DNA of 21,354 nucleotides, taken from the NCBI GenBank assembly GCA_002413395.1, contig DHWX01000019.1, positions 1-21,354 on the forward strand. Direction: 5' to 3'. The notes beneath the pieces were generated by a model. It saw only the letters and a program-made list of their open reading frames with translations, was not told where the DNA came from and searched no databases. The DNA is from Polaromonas sp. UBA5171. GTDB taxonomy: Bacteria > Pseudomonadota > Gammaproteobacteria > Burkholderiales > Burkholderiaceae_C. Both the position numbers and the translations under genes were made by a program. Positions 14,576-21,354 of the stretch are shown here, piece after piece. The first letter of the stretch is position 1. Every line of letters begins with the position of its first letter.

Positions 14576-15883
14576 CTAGCGCAGGTTGCCCGTGTGTCCC
14601 AGCGAATAGCGGCCAGGCTGCGGCCAGACCGTCAGACCGTGCGGTTCGCGGCCGACCTTGATCTTGTCCACCGCGCCCGTCTGTGTGTCAATCCGGTACA
14701 CCACATCGTCAAACCGTCCCGATAGCCACAGGTGCTTTCCATCCGCGCTGACATTGCCCATGTCAGGGCTGCCGCCGCCTGGAATCGGCCAATTCCTGAC
14801 GACGCTGCGACTGGCGAAATCAATCACTGAAACGCTGCCCTTGCCGCGCGGTGGGCCATGAATTTTGTTGCTGCCGCGATTGGCCACATACAGACTCTTG
14901 CCATCGCGGCTGGGGTACAGCCCATGGGCACCGATGCCGGTTTCAATAAAACCGATCTGCCTGAAGGTCTCGCCGTCCACCAGATGCACGCCGTCGGCCA
15001 TCATGTCAGCCACGAAAAAAGTCTTGCCATCAGGCGAAACACGCACATCCTGGGGCATGCCGGGGGTAGTGCATATATCGCCTCCCGGCTGGCTCGGGTC
15101 GGGTACATGGCGCGGCTTTTTGCCTGGCGCGGCAATCACGGCCAAGGCATCGGGCCGATTGAAATAGCGACTGAGCTTGAGGGTGCCCAACACTTTGCGG
15201 TTGACCAGATCAATTTTGGTGATGCCTCCGTCAAACTCGCAGGTAAACAGCGCATAGCGGCCATCAATCGAGAAGTCCGCGTGGTTGATGCCAGGGCAAT
15301 CGGGCGTGGCGATTGAATACGCCAGCGCCATGCTGTGCGCGTCGCGAAAATCCAGCCGTTTGTGGGCCTCGACCACCACAATTGCCAGTTTGCCATCGGG
15401 CGAAAAATACAGGTTGTAGGGGTCGTCCAGAGGCACCTGCTTGCCCGGCTTTCCGGTCTGCGGGTTGATCGGTGTCAGGCTGCCGTCAGTGCGCCCCTCG
15501 GCGTTGTTGGCCACCCACAACGTCTGCAAATCCCACGAGGGCACCACATGCTGCGGGTTGATGCCTACCTTGAATTTATCAACCACCTTGAGCGTGGCCG
15601 GGTCAATCACCGTCACCGTGTTTTCAGCGCGATTGGGCACATAAACCCGCTCCAATGCCCCGACCGTGGCCGCACTGAGTTTGCCTGCCACCGTTTCACT
15701 GTAGAGATTATGCGCATCGGGAACCGGCGGCATGCCCGGCACGGTAACAACAACGCCAGCGGCACCCGCCTCTGGCAGCACCCTTGCCGCTTGCGCCAGA
15801 GTATGTGTTGAAGCGCCGCCCAATACTCCCGCCGCAACGGCAGCAGTGACAGCAAGAAAGGTAAAACGGAGAGTGCGGGTCAT
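14576..15883 (-). CDS. Secreted YVTN-type beta-propeller protein
   Basis: 435 residues. The signal peptide is at the N-terminus (basic MTRTLRF, Ala-rich core, cleavage near TLA). The rest consists of repeated blades such as VYVPNRAENTVTVIDPATLKVVDKF, FSPDGKLAIV, VSPDGKTFFVAD and LYVANRGSNKI, typical of 40-residue YVTN propellers. Relatives are periplasmic or extracellular; some accompany quinoprotein or metal-binding systems, but function is usually unknown. No CxxCH motif is present, so it is not a haem c protein. Two Cys (in TPDCPGIN and FTCEFDG) and one in DICTTPG are the only ones in the mature part. It follows the creatininase-family gene after 33 bp, probably in one transcript. No strong ribosome binding site is seen before ATG 15883. 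Confidence 0.85.
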   Translation of the reverse strand: MTRTLRFTFLAVTAAVAAGVLGGASTHTLAQAARVLPEAGAAGVVVTVPGMPPVPDAHNLYSETVAGKLSAATVGALERVYVPNRAENTVTVIDPATLKVVDKFKVGINPQHVVPSWDLQTLWVANNAEGRTDGSLTPINPQTGKPGKQVPLDDPYNLYFSPDGKLAIVVVEAHKRLDFRDAHSMALAYSIATPDCPGINHADFSIDGRYALFTCEFDGGITKIDLVNRKVLGTLKLSRYFNRPDALAVIAAPGKKPRHVPDPSQPGGDICTTPGMPQDVRVSPDGKTFFVADMMADGVHLVDGETFRQIGFIETGIGAHGLYPSRDGKSLYVANRGSNKIHGPPRGKGSVSVIDFASRSVVRNWPIPGGGSPDMGNVSADGKHLWLSGRFDDVVYRIDTQTGAVDKIKVGREPHGLTVWPQPGRYSLGHTGNLR

Positions 15884-15916
15884 GGGACTACTGTAAAAGG
15901 TTGGGGGGCGCGCATT

Positions 15917-16717
15917 CTATCGGTGCGCCTCGGCGGCCCTGATGGCTTCGACCGTGCGCGCCACGATCAGATCCACACCCAGCTCACCCAGTGCGGCACT
16001 GGACTTGCGCGGATCACCCACGGTGCCAGCCCCGACCCCTTCGCGCGCGGCCTCATCAAAACGCTCGGGGCGCACCAGCGAAGGGTCGATTGCCATCATC
16101 AGGGAGGTGTCAGCGCTGCCCGCATGGATCCCGATCTGCACGTCGCTCAGTCCCTTGGCGCGCAAGGCATCCTCATACGGCTTTTGCGCCACGCGGTAAT
16201 ACGCCTCGATGAAATGAACCCGGGTTGGCGTAGTCGACCATTCTCGATCCAGCCGGGCGGCAATGCTCTTGAGTTGCGCCTGATAGCCGCCATGGTCACC
16301 AATCAGCACGATATGGCGAAAGCCATGTTGCTTGAGACTGCGCACCGCGCCTTCGACAACGCCGCCAAAAGCTTCGGCAGATACAGAAAGGGTTCCGGTA
16401 AATCGCATGTGCCCCTGGGGTGGCGTGATGGCGCCTTCCGGCACGTAATTGATGACTGGCGCCACCAACGTATGGCCCAGGCGCGTGGCGATTTTGGCGG
16501 CCAGCACCTTGACGCGGACATTGTGCTTGCCCAGCGCCATGTGCGGGCCGCTTTGTTCCGTTCCGCCGACCGGAATGATGACGGTGGTGGCGCCTCCCTT
16601 GATCGCCTGCTGAACGTCCGTCCATGTCAGATCTTCCAGCATGACCTGGGCCGGCTCCGCAGCAAAGGCTTTTAAGCCTATCAGGGCACTAAACACAACC
16701 ATACAGACCAAACGCAC
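15917..16717 (-). CDS. Exported creatininase-family protein with altered metal-site residues
   Basis: 266 residues. A short signal peptide (MRLVCMVVFSALIGLKAFAA) precedes the mature part, so the protein acts outside the cytoplasm, unlike typical creatininases. Family motifs are VGGTEQSGPHMALGKHN (residues 50-66), TPPQGHMRFTGTLS, LIGDHGG (138-144) and IHAGSADTS (197-205). Compared with the canonical EQHGPH and T-D positions, Ser56 replaces a His and His65 replaces an Asp, and HAGExET is HAGSADT. The set may be a distinct subfamily with another metal site. GTG 16717 is chosen because GAGGA lies 7 nt upstream and it gives a basic signal-peptide start; ATG 16702 is an alternative. It is first in a two-gene unit with the propeller gene. 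Confidence 0.85.
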   Translation of the reverse strand: MRLVCMVVFSALIGLKAFAAEPAQVMLEDLTWTDVQQAIKGGATTVIIPVGGTEQSGPHMALGKHNVRVKVLAAKIATRLGHTLVAPVINYVPEGAITPPQGHMRFTGTLSVSAEAFGGVVEGAVRSLKQHGFRHIVLIGDHGGYQAQLKSIAARLDREWSTTPTRVHFIEAYYRVAQKPYEDALRAKGLSDVQIGIHAGSADTSLMMAIDPSLVRPERFDEAAREGVGAGTVGDPRKSSAALGELGVDLIVARTVEAIRAAEAHR

Positions 16718-16880
16718 AACAGCTTCCTCAGGATTTTTGCCAACGCATCATGGCATGACTCGGTGGAGTGTCGCACGCTGCCGATACAAATCGTCAGGAA
16801 ATCGGGAAAATCAGGAGACGCCTGACTCACCCGTCCCGCGTGCGACTGGACGCACACCGACTTGTCGCCACAATTTACCC

Positions 16881-17573
16881 ATGGGAACACTTTATCTGGT
16901 ACGCCATGGTCAGGCTTCGTTTGGCACTGATAACTACGACGAACTCAGCGTTCTGGGGCACCAGCAAAGCGTGCGCCTGGGAGAGTACTTCAAATACAAG
17001 GGCATAGCGTTTGATGCCACCGTAACCGGCACCCTGCAGCGCCAAATCCAGACCTTTGCCGGCATTTGCGAGGGCATGGGGGTGAAGTTTGAAGGCGAAA
17101 CGGCAGGCGTGGGAGCCCATGTATTATGGCCGAGGCTGAATGAATACAACAGTGAAGCGGTGATCGCTGCCGTCCATCCGTACCCGCTCGAAAAGCCTGA
17201 CACACCCGAGACCTACAAGCAGCACTTCCGTTTGTTGCGCGATGGACTGGCGCAATGGATGGCAGGCGTGGTCAGCCCCATAGGCATGCCCAGCTACAGT
17301 GATTTTGTCGCCGGCGTCACCTCCGCTCTGGACCACATCCGCAGCCACCATGACGGCAATGTGCTGCTGGTCTCCAGTGGCGGTCCCATCGCGACCGCCG
17401 TGGGCCATGTCATGGGCACCAGTCCCGAGGCAACGATTGCGCTGAACATGCGCATCCGTAACTGTTCGGTCACTGAATTTGCCTTTAATCCCAAAGGCCA
17501 CAGACTGCTGACCTACAACACCCTGCCGCACCTGGATGCGCCCGAGTACGCGAGTTGGGTGACTTACACCTGA
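16881..17573 (+). CDS. Histidine-phosphatase-superfamily protein (phosphoglycerate-mutase-like)
   Basis: 230 residues. The RHG motif is clear: LYLVRHGQAS with Arg8 and His9, followed by Arg54 in TGTLQRQIQTF and Glu88 in LNEYN, all expected catalytic or phosphate-pocket positions. The usual second catalytic histidine, normally in a SHGG-type motif, is Ser166 in LLVSSGGPI. From memory a proteobacterial subgroup shares this change. It probably acts in the cytoplasm, as no signal peptide is seen. The gene is divergent from the creatininase-family gene with 163 bp between. No good ribosome binding site precedes ATG 16881. Substrate unknown. Confidence 0.85.
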   Translation: MGTLYLVRHGQASFGTDNYDELSVLGHQQSVRLGEYFKYKGIAFDATVTGTLQRQIQTFAGICEGMGVKFEGETAGVGAHVLWPRLNEYNSEAVIAAVHPYPLEKPDTPETYKQHFRLLRDGLAQWMAGVVSPIGMPSYSDFVAGVTSALDHIRSHHDGNVLLVSSGGPIATAVGHVMGTSPEATIALNMRIRNCSVTEFAFNPKGHRLLTYNTLPHLDAPEYASWVTYT

Positions 17574-17766
17574 GACCTTCCCGGGCCACCCGGATGAACC
17601 AAGCCAAAGCCCGGCGCGCTCCCACGTTCTTGCACCACAGAAGCCGCAGCCTTGCGGCCAAGTGCATGGCGGCGACCTCTTCCTGTTGTCGGCGTTGACT
17701 GCCCACTTGGGCAAAACGTGAGGCTCAAGGGTTCTGCTCCGCAGTTCCTGAATTAGATAAATATCC

Positions 17767-17796
17767 TTTACAATTACGAATGATTCTCATTACAAT
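17767..17796 (+). promoter_or_regulatory. Promoter of the iron-uptake operon with embedded Fur-box-like palindrome
   Basis: TTTACA (17767-17772) and TACAAT (17791-17796) form a good sigma70 promoter with an 18-bp spacer. Inside the spacer is AATGATTCTCATT (17779-17791), with perfect arms AATGA and TCATT around TTC, matching the core of the Fur consensus at 11 of 13 positions. Bound Fur would block RNA polymerase under iron-replete conditions. The first gene starts at 17827. Confidence 0.7.
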
Positions 17797-17826
17797 GAAA
17801 TAACTGCTTCAACTCATCAGGTAAAA

Positions 17827-18174
17827 ATGAAAACCTTTATTGCCTCTTCTAAAGCGTTGCGGATGGCTTGCGGCATCGCCGCCATATCCGCATGCACATT
17901 TGCGCTGGCCGAGCCTGAAGTACTGCTGGTGATTAAGAACCACCGCTTTGAGCCGACTGAAATCAAGGTTCCCGCTGGCCAACGCATTCGGCTGATGGTG
18001 AGCAACCAGGATACGACACCAGAAGAGTTTGACAGCTACGCGCTGAATCGGGAGAAGGTGGTTCCGCCGGGCGCCAGGGTCGTCATATTTTTCGGACCGC
18101 TCAAGCAGGGAATGTATGAGTTTTCTGGTGAATACAACGAAGCCACGGCCAAAGGCGTGGTGGTCGCTGAATAG
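17827..18174 (+). CDS. Periplasmic cupredoxin-like protein of an FTR1 iron-uptake operon
   Basis: 115 residues with a signal peptide ending near FALA, so periplasmic. The mature part is one cupredoxin-like beta-sandwich resembling the FtrB/EfeO-type domain: LLVIKNHRFEPTEIKVPAGQRIRL, then LNREKVVPPGARVVIFFGPLKQGMYEFSGEYN. No cysteine is present in the mature protein, so a type 1 copper site of the usual His-Cys-His-Met kind is missing; one His, one Met after the loop and several acidic residues remain. In related systems such proteins oxidise or hand over iron to the FTR1 permease. The permease gene follows after 23 bp. The upstream promoter carries a Fur-like box. Confidence 0.82.
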   Translation: MKTFIASSKALRMACGIAAISACTFALAEPEVLLVIKNHRFEPTEIKVPAGQRIRLMVSNQDTTPEEFDSYALNREKVVPPGARVVIFFGPLKQGMYEFSGEYNEATAKGVVVAE

Positions 18175-18197
18175 CCATCGGACTTAGGGAGTTCCAC

Positions 18198-19052
18198 ATG
18201 TTTGCTACTGCAATCATTGTTTTCCGCGAAACGCTTGAAGCCGCACTATTTGTGGGGATCGTTGCAGCCGCCACGCGTGGTCTGACAGGTCGATCGAAAT
18301 GGCTCGCAGGCGCCGTCTTCGCGGGAATCCTGGGAGCGCTGGCACTGGCCGCCGGTGCCGACAGAATCAGCACCCTGGCCGACGGCGTTGGCCAGGATCT
18401 GGTGAATGTCGGCATCCTCAGCCTGGCGCTGGTCATGCTGGCCTGGCATTGCATCTGGGTCTCTACCCATGGCAAAAAAATGTCGCAGGAGGCCAAACAA
18501 TTGGGTGCCTCGGTGCGGGAAGGTACCCGCTCCCCGCGAACGCTGATCGCGGCCGTCGTGTTGGCGGTGCTGCGCGAAGGCGCTGAAACGGTACTGTTCG
18601 TGGCCGGCCTTGCCACTGGGTCACCTGAAAATTCCCACAGCATGCTGGTTGGCGCGTCGTTGGGCATTGTTGGCGGCGTGGTGCTTGGCTTCATGATCTA
18701 TTTTGGTCTATCCCGAGTCAAGCCACAGAATCTCTTCGCGGTGACCAACGTGCTTATCCTGCTGTTGACCGCGGCTATTGCCAGCCAGTTGGCCCGGGCA
18801 CTTGCCCAGTCAGGCCTGGTGAATCTGTGGGCCAGCGCATTGTGGGATACCTCTGCGGTCCTGCAGACCGACTCGCCGCTCGGAATTCTGCTGCGCGCGC
18901 TCGTGGGATACGACGCTCGACCCTCAGGATTGCAGCTGGCGTTTTATCTCGGCACCCTGTTCATTATTGGCTTGGCCACCAGGCAGATGCACCGTCATCA
19001 ACAGCGGATCGATACCCGAGCACGGCCAAGTCTGCTGGCGCGGGCCCGATAA
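18198..19052 (+). CDS. FTR1-family iron permease
   Basis: 284 residues with about seven hydrophobic segments. Both REXXE motifs typical of FTR1/EfeU permeases are visible: FRETLEA (Arg10 to Glu14) in the first membrane segment and LREGAET (Arg126 to Glu130) in the fourth, which bind and pass ferric iron. Family members pair with a ferroxidase or cupredoxin partner; here the partner is the preceding gene. GGGAG lies 6 nt before ATG 18198. The polyferredoxin and P19-type partners found in four-gene FtrABCD systems are not seen in the window. The third gene of the operon encodes a predicted outer-membrane protein. Confidence 0.92.
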   Translation: MFATAIIVFRETLEAALFVGIVAAATRGLTGRSKWLAGAVFAGILGALALAAGADRISTLADGVGQDLVNVGILSLALVMLAWHCIWVSTHGKKMSQEAKQLGASVREGTRSPRTLIAAVVLAVLREGAETVLFVAGLATGSPENSHSMLVGASLGIVGGVVLGFMIYFGLSRVKPQNLFAVTNVLILLLTAAIASQLARALAQSGLVNLWASALWDTSAVLQTDSPLGILLRALVGYDARPSGLQLAFYLGTLFIIGLATRQMHRHQQRIDTRARPSLLARAR

Positions 19053-19088
19053 GCACGGCTTTTCTTTAACCTTTCCCGGAGTTCCTGT

Positions 19089-19832
19089 ATGCGAATCGCC
19101 AAATCGGCGAGGGTGCTGGTCGCCCTATGCCCCCTGTTTGTGCCGCTGATGCTGCGCGCAGCACCCAACGACTACGTAATTACCCCGATTGTCGAACAGG
19201 GTGAGAAAGAAATCGACTTCAAGTCGGGTGCCGAACAGCGCAAGGACATGTCCAGTGGCACCGCTACCTCAGTCGGTTTTGGCTTGGGCGCGACCTCATG
19301 GTGGTTCACAGAACTCTACGGCAAGTGGAAACGCGACCCCGGACAGTCAAATGCTTTCGACGCGGTGGAATGGGAAAATCGTTTTCAGTTGACCGAGACC
19401 GGCAAGTACCCTGTGGATGTCGGTTTCTTGCTGGAAACAGAGCGCCCAAAGGATCAATCAGAAGGCTACGAAATCACCTATGGTCCGCTTTTGCAGGCTG
19501 AGTGGGGCTCCATTCAAGGCAATCTGAACCTGCTCTGGCAAAGACATATTCGAGCCAGCGAGCCTTTCGAGACCGAACTGCACTATCAGGTGCAACTAAA
19601 GTACCGCGCATCCGAAAAATTTGAGTGGGGCGCGCAGGGCTTCGGCTCCCTGGGTCGCTGGGACAAATGGGCCCCGTCATCTGAACAGGAGCATAAGTTC
19701 GGGCCAGCGATATTCGGAAAGATCAAGACCGGTAGCAAGCAGGCCATCAGGTACAACGCGGCCATCCTTTTTGGCACCAACAATGCGGCTCCAAGGACCA
19801 CATTTCGCCTGCAAACCGAGTATGAGTTTTAA
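19089..19832 (+). CDS. Predicted outer-membrane beta-barrel protein of the iron operon
   Basis: 247 residues. A signal peptide (MRIAKSARVLVALCPLFVPLMLRA) is followed by alternating hydrophobic and polar stretches and a C-terminal ending FRLQTEYEF, the terminal Phe being a typical barrel-assembly signal. I do not recognise a precise family. GGAG lies 7 nt before ATG 19089, and only 36 bp separate it from the FTR1 gene, so it is likely part of the Fur-controlled operon. It could be a porin-like channel or a surface sensor for iron; this is inference from context. The protein ends the operon; the region after it holds no clear terminator. Confidence 0.75.
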   Translation: MRIAKSARVLVALCPLFVPLMLRAAPNDYVITPIVEQGEKEIDFKSGAEQRKDMSSGTATSVGFGLGATSWWFTELYGKWKRDPGQSNAFDAVEWENRFQLTETGKYPVDVGFLLETERPKDQSEGYEITYGPLLQAEWGSIQGNLNLLWQRHIRASEPFETELHYQVQLKYRASEKFEWGAQGFGSLGRWDKWAPSSEQEHKFGPAIFGKIKTGSKQAIRYNAAILFGTNNAAPRTTFRLQTEYEF

Positions 19833-20002
19833 AAGAAGAGCCGTGATGGACGCGAGGCTTGCACGGCGTGAGTTGCAGAGTGCTGCGCTTGAGTGCAAAA
19901 GCTGCAACAGCAATACGCTATTAATGCCTGCTCGGTCATAGTACATGCGGGCTGACGGTATATTTTGTCCAGGACCATCGGACTCCCTGACGCAGCCGGT
20001 TT
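19833..20002. other. Intergenic region between the outer-membrane protein gene and the regulator remnant
   Basis: No gene is seen. Inverted arms GTTGCAG (19872-19878) and CTGCAAC (19902-19908) could fold across a 23-nt loop, but no T-run follows, so it is not a convincing terminator for the convergent genes. Confidence 0.4.
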
Positions 20003-20242
20003 CTAACAACCTGAACCTCTGACGCCATTTAATACCTGATCCAGTCCATATTTTTTTAACTTGATGTACAGGGTGCTCTTGGCAATGCCAAGGTGCTTGA
20101 CCGCCATTGTGAGATTACCTCGTTCGGCCTCGATGGTTTCCCGGATGAACACCAGTTCCGCATCTTCGAGTTTTCCCGTGCTGACCGGGGACTGCAGGGT
20201 ATTTTTCCCACTATTGCAAGCCGGCGACGGAATGATTTCAAG
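20003..20242 (-). pseudogene. C-terminal remnant of a sigma54-dependent activator (Fis-type HTH), truncated by an insertion sequence
   Basis: On the minus strand this frame encodes about 79 residues ending at TAG (20005-20003). It includes LEDAELVFIRETIEAERGNL and GIAKSTLYIKLKKYGLD, the classic Fis-type helix-turn-helix at the end of NtrC-family regulators. The AAA+ and sensor domains should lie further to the right. Instead the frame meets a TGA at 20245-20243, where the insertion-sequence DNA begins. The gene therefore appears to have been cut by IS insertion; its 5' part may lie beyond the IS, outside this window. Target genes are unknown. Confidence 0.72.
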
Positions 20243-20245
20243 TCA

Positions 20246-21354
20246 GTAGTGTCCGGTCAACGTAGTTCGGTTTTGGTGCAAGGCCAATAACCATGCGGGT
20301 TTGCGACCAGTTTTATTTGGTGCCGATTTGAATCTCGATTCTGCATTTTTAGGTAGTTTCCCAAGGTTGACAACTTTGGGGACTTCTCATGAATCTTGGC
20401 AAGACGCTTTTTGCCCAATTGATGGAGTTTGTGCCGTGGACCAGCTTTGCACGCATCGTGGCACGCTACTCGGGCGACGCTCGTGTTTCGGCATTGCCCA
20501 GCACCGAGCACTTTCGCAACATGGCCTACGCGCAATTGACTTGGCGCGAGTCCCTGCGCGACGTCGAAGCCACACTGGGCGCCAACACCACCAAGCTCTA
20601 CGCCATAGGGTTGCGCCAAGCGGTACGTCGCTCCACGCTGGCCGATGCCAACGAGCGACGCAACTGGCGCATCTGGGCCGACTTCGCCGCTGTCTTGATT
20701 CGCCGCGCCAACAAGCTCTACGCCGACGAACCGCTGGGGCTGGATGTGAATATCGCTGGCAATGTCTATGCTCTGGACTCCAGCACCATCGACTTGTGCC
20801 TGAGTCTGTTCGACTGGGCGCCGTTTCGCCGGGCCAAGGCGGCGATCAAGTTGCACACGCTGCTGGATTTGCGTGGCTCCATTCCCAGCTTCATTCACAT
20901 CAGCGACGGCAAGATGGGAGACGTCAATGTGCTCGACATCTTGCCGATGGAAGCAGGCGCTTTCTACATCATGGACCGGGGCTATCTGGACTTTGCGCGG
21001 CTGTACGCGATGCATCAGGCTGGTGCCTTCTTTGTCACCCGCGTCAAGTCCAATTTCAATGCCCGGCGCGTGTATTCGGCCAAGGTGGAAAAAGCTACTG
21101 GCGTGATGTGCGATCAGACGATGGCGCTCAACGGCTACAAGAGCGCTCGAGACTATCCCGAGCATCTGCGTCGGGTGCGATTCAAATATCCGCTGACTGG
21201 CAAGACGTTGATTTTTTTGACGAACAACACGACGCTGCCCGCACCGGTGATAGCTCAGCTTTACAAGAACCGCTGGCAGGTGGAATTGTTCTTCAAGTGG
21301 ATCAAGCAGCACCTGCGCATCAAGAAGTTTCTGGGCACCAGCGAGAACGCGGTG
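20246..21354 (+). mobile_element. IS4-family insertion sequence, left end and partial transposase (right end outside window)
   Basis: The element begins close to where the sigma54-activator frame is interrupted, somewhere around 20240-20255, and runs past the right edge. The noncoding left part (about 20246-20388) precedes a transposase gene. The right inverted repeat and target duplication cannot be checked here, so the exact boundary is not fixed. Presence of the DUF4372 N-terminal domain suggests the ISPepr1-like subgroup of IS4. Confidence 0.75.
20389..21354 (+). CDS. IS4-family transposase (DUF4372 and DDE domains), 3' end outside window
   Basis: The open frame runs 322 codons without a stop to the window edge. 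The N-terminal region (MNLGKTLFAQLMEFVPW, then WRESLRDVEATLG) matches the DUF4372 domain. The DDE catalytic domain shows Asp130 in YALDSSTIDL, Asp196 in YIMDRGYLDF, and Glu299 in the YREK motif of the IS4 family (Tyr292, Arg295, Glu299, Lys306). Cut-and-paste transposition is expected. ATG 20389 has GGGGA 6 nt upstream. All catalytic residues are intact in the visible part, so it may be active; only a short C-terminal stretch is missing because of the window edge. Confidence 0.9.
   Translation, partial: MNLGKTLFAQLMEFVPWTSFARIVARYSGDARVSALPSTEHFRNMAYAQLTWRESLRDVEATLGANTTKLYAIGLRQAVRRSTLADANERRNWRIWADFAAVLIRRANKLYADEPLGLDVNIAGNVYALDSSTIDLCLSLFDWAPFRRAKAAIKLHTLLDLRGSIPSFIHISDGKMGDVNVLDILPMEAGAFYIMDRGYLDFARLYAMHQAGAFFVTRVKSNFNARRVYSAKVEKATGVMCDQTMALNGYKSARDYPEHLRRVRFKYPLTGKTLIFLTNNTTLPAPVIAQLYKNRWQVELFFKWIKQHLRIKKFLGTSENAV

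Overview
The window is a GC-rich, densely coded stretch that looks like a chromosomal contig from a betaproteobacterium, most likely Comamonadaceae (Rhodoferax/Polaromonas-like). That placement is an inference. It rests on protein style, on the MocR/LysE/PhzF and Liv-type ABC gene content, and on a short AT-rich motif inside the MocR gene that resembles the mosaic repeats I associate with that family. I see no rRNA, tRNA or CRISPR array.

Region 1 (1-3604) is signal transduction. A (CCCT)7 microsatellite lies at the left edge, then a hybrid histidine kinase whose N-terminus closely resembles the ethylene/copper-binding membrane domain of plant ETR1. It continues with two PAS domains, HisKA, HATPase and a receiver. 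Its C-terminal HPt domain is split off by a one-base frameshift. A stand-alone receiver protein is encoded convergently just downstream.

Region 2 (3779-9369) looks like amino-acid metabolism and export. A MocR-type GntR/aminotransferase regulator is divergent from a LysE-family exporter. A PLP aminotransferase, a PhzF-family protein, an unrecognised coding remnant and a threonine-dehydratase-like PLP enzyme follow on the plus strand. The likely logic is PLP-linked sensing of an amino acid that is exported or degraded.

Region 3 (9430-14069, minus strand) is a complete branched-chain-amino-acid-type (HAAT/Liv) ABC importer: binding protein, LivH, LivM, and one protein in which the LivG-like and LivF-like ATPases are fused. 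A sigma70-like promoter and two strong palindromes lie in the 506-bp leader, and a small hairpin separates the binding-protein gene from livH.

Region 4 (14576-17573) has two exported proteins in one minus-strand unit, a creatininase-family protein followed by a YVTN beta-propeller. Divergent from them is a histidine-phosphatase-family protein that lacks the usual second catalytic histidine.

Region 5 (17767-19832) is a compact iron-uptake operon: cupredoxin-like periplasmic protein, FTR1 permease and a predicted outer-membrane beta-barrel. A Fur-box-like palindrome sits exactly between the -35 and -10 elements of its promoter.

Region 6 (20003-21354) is a broken sigma54-activator gene of which only the C-terminal Fis-type helix-turn-helix is present. 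It is interrupted by an IS4-family element (DUF4372 plus DDE transposase) that runs off the right edge.
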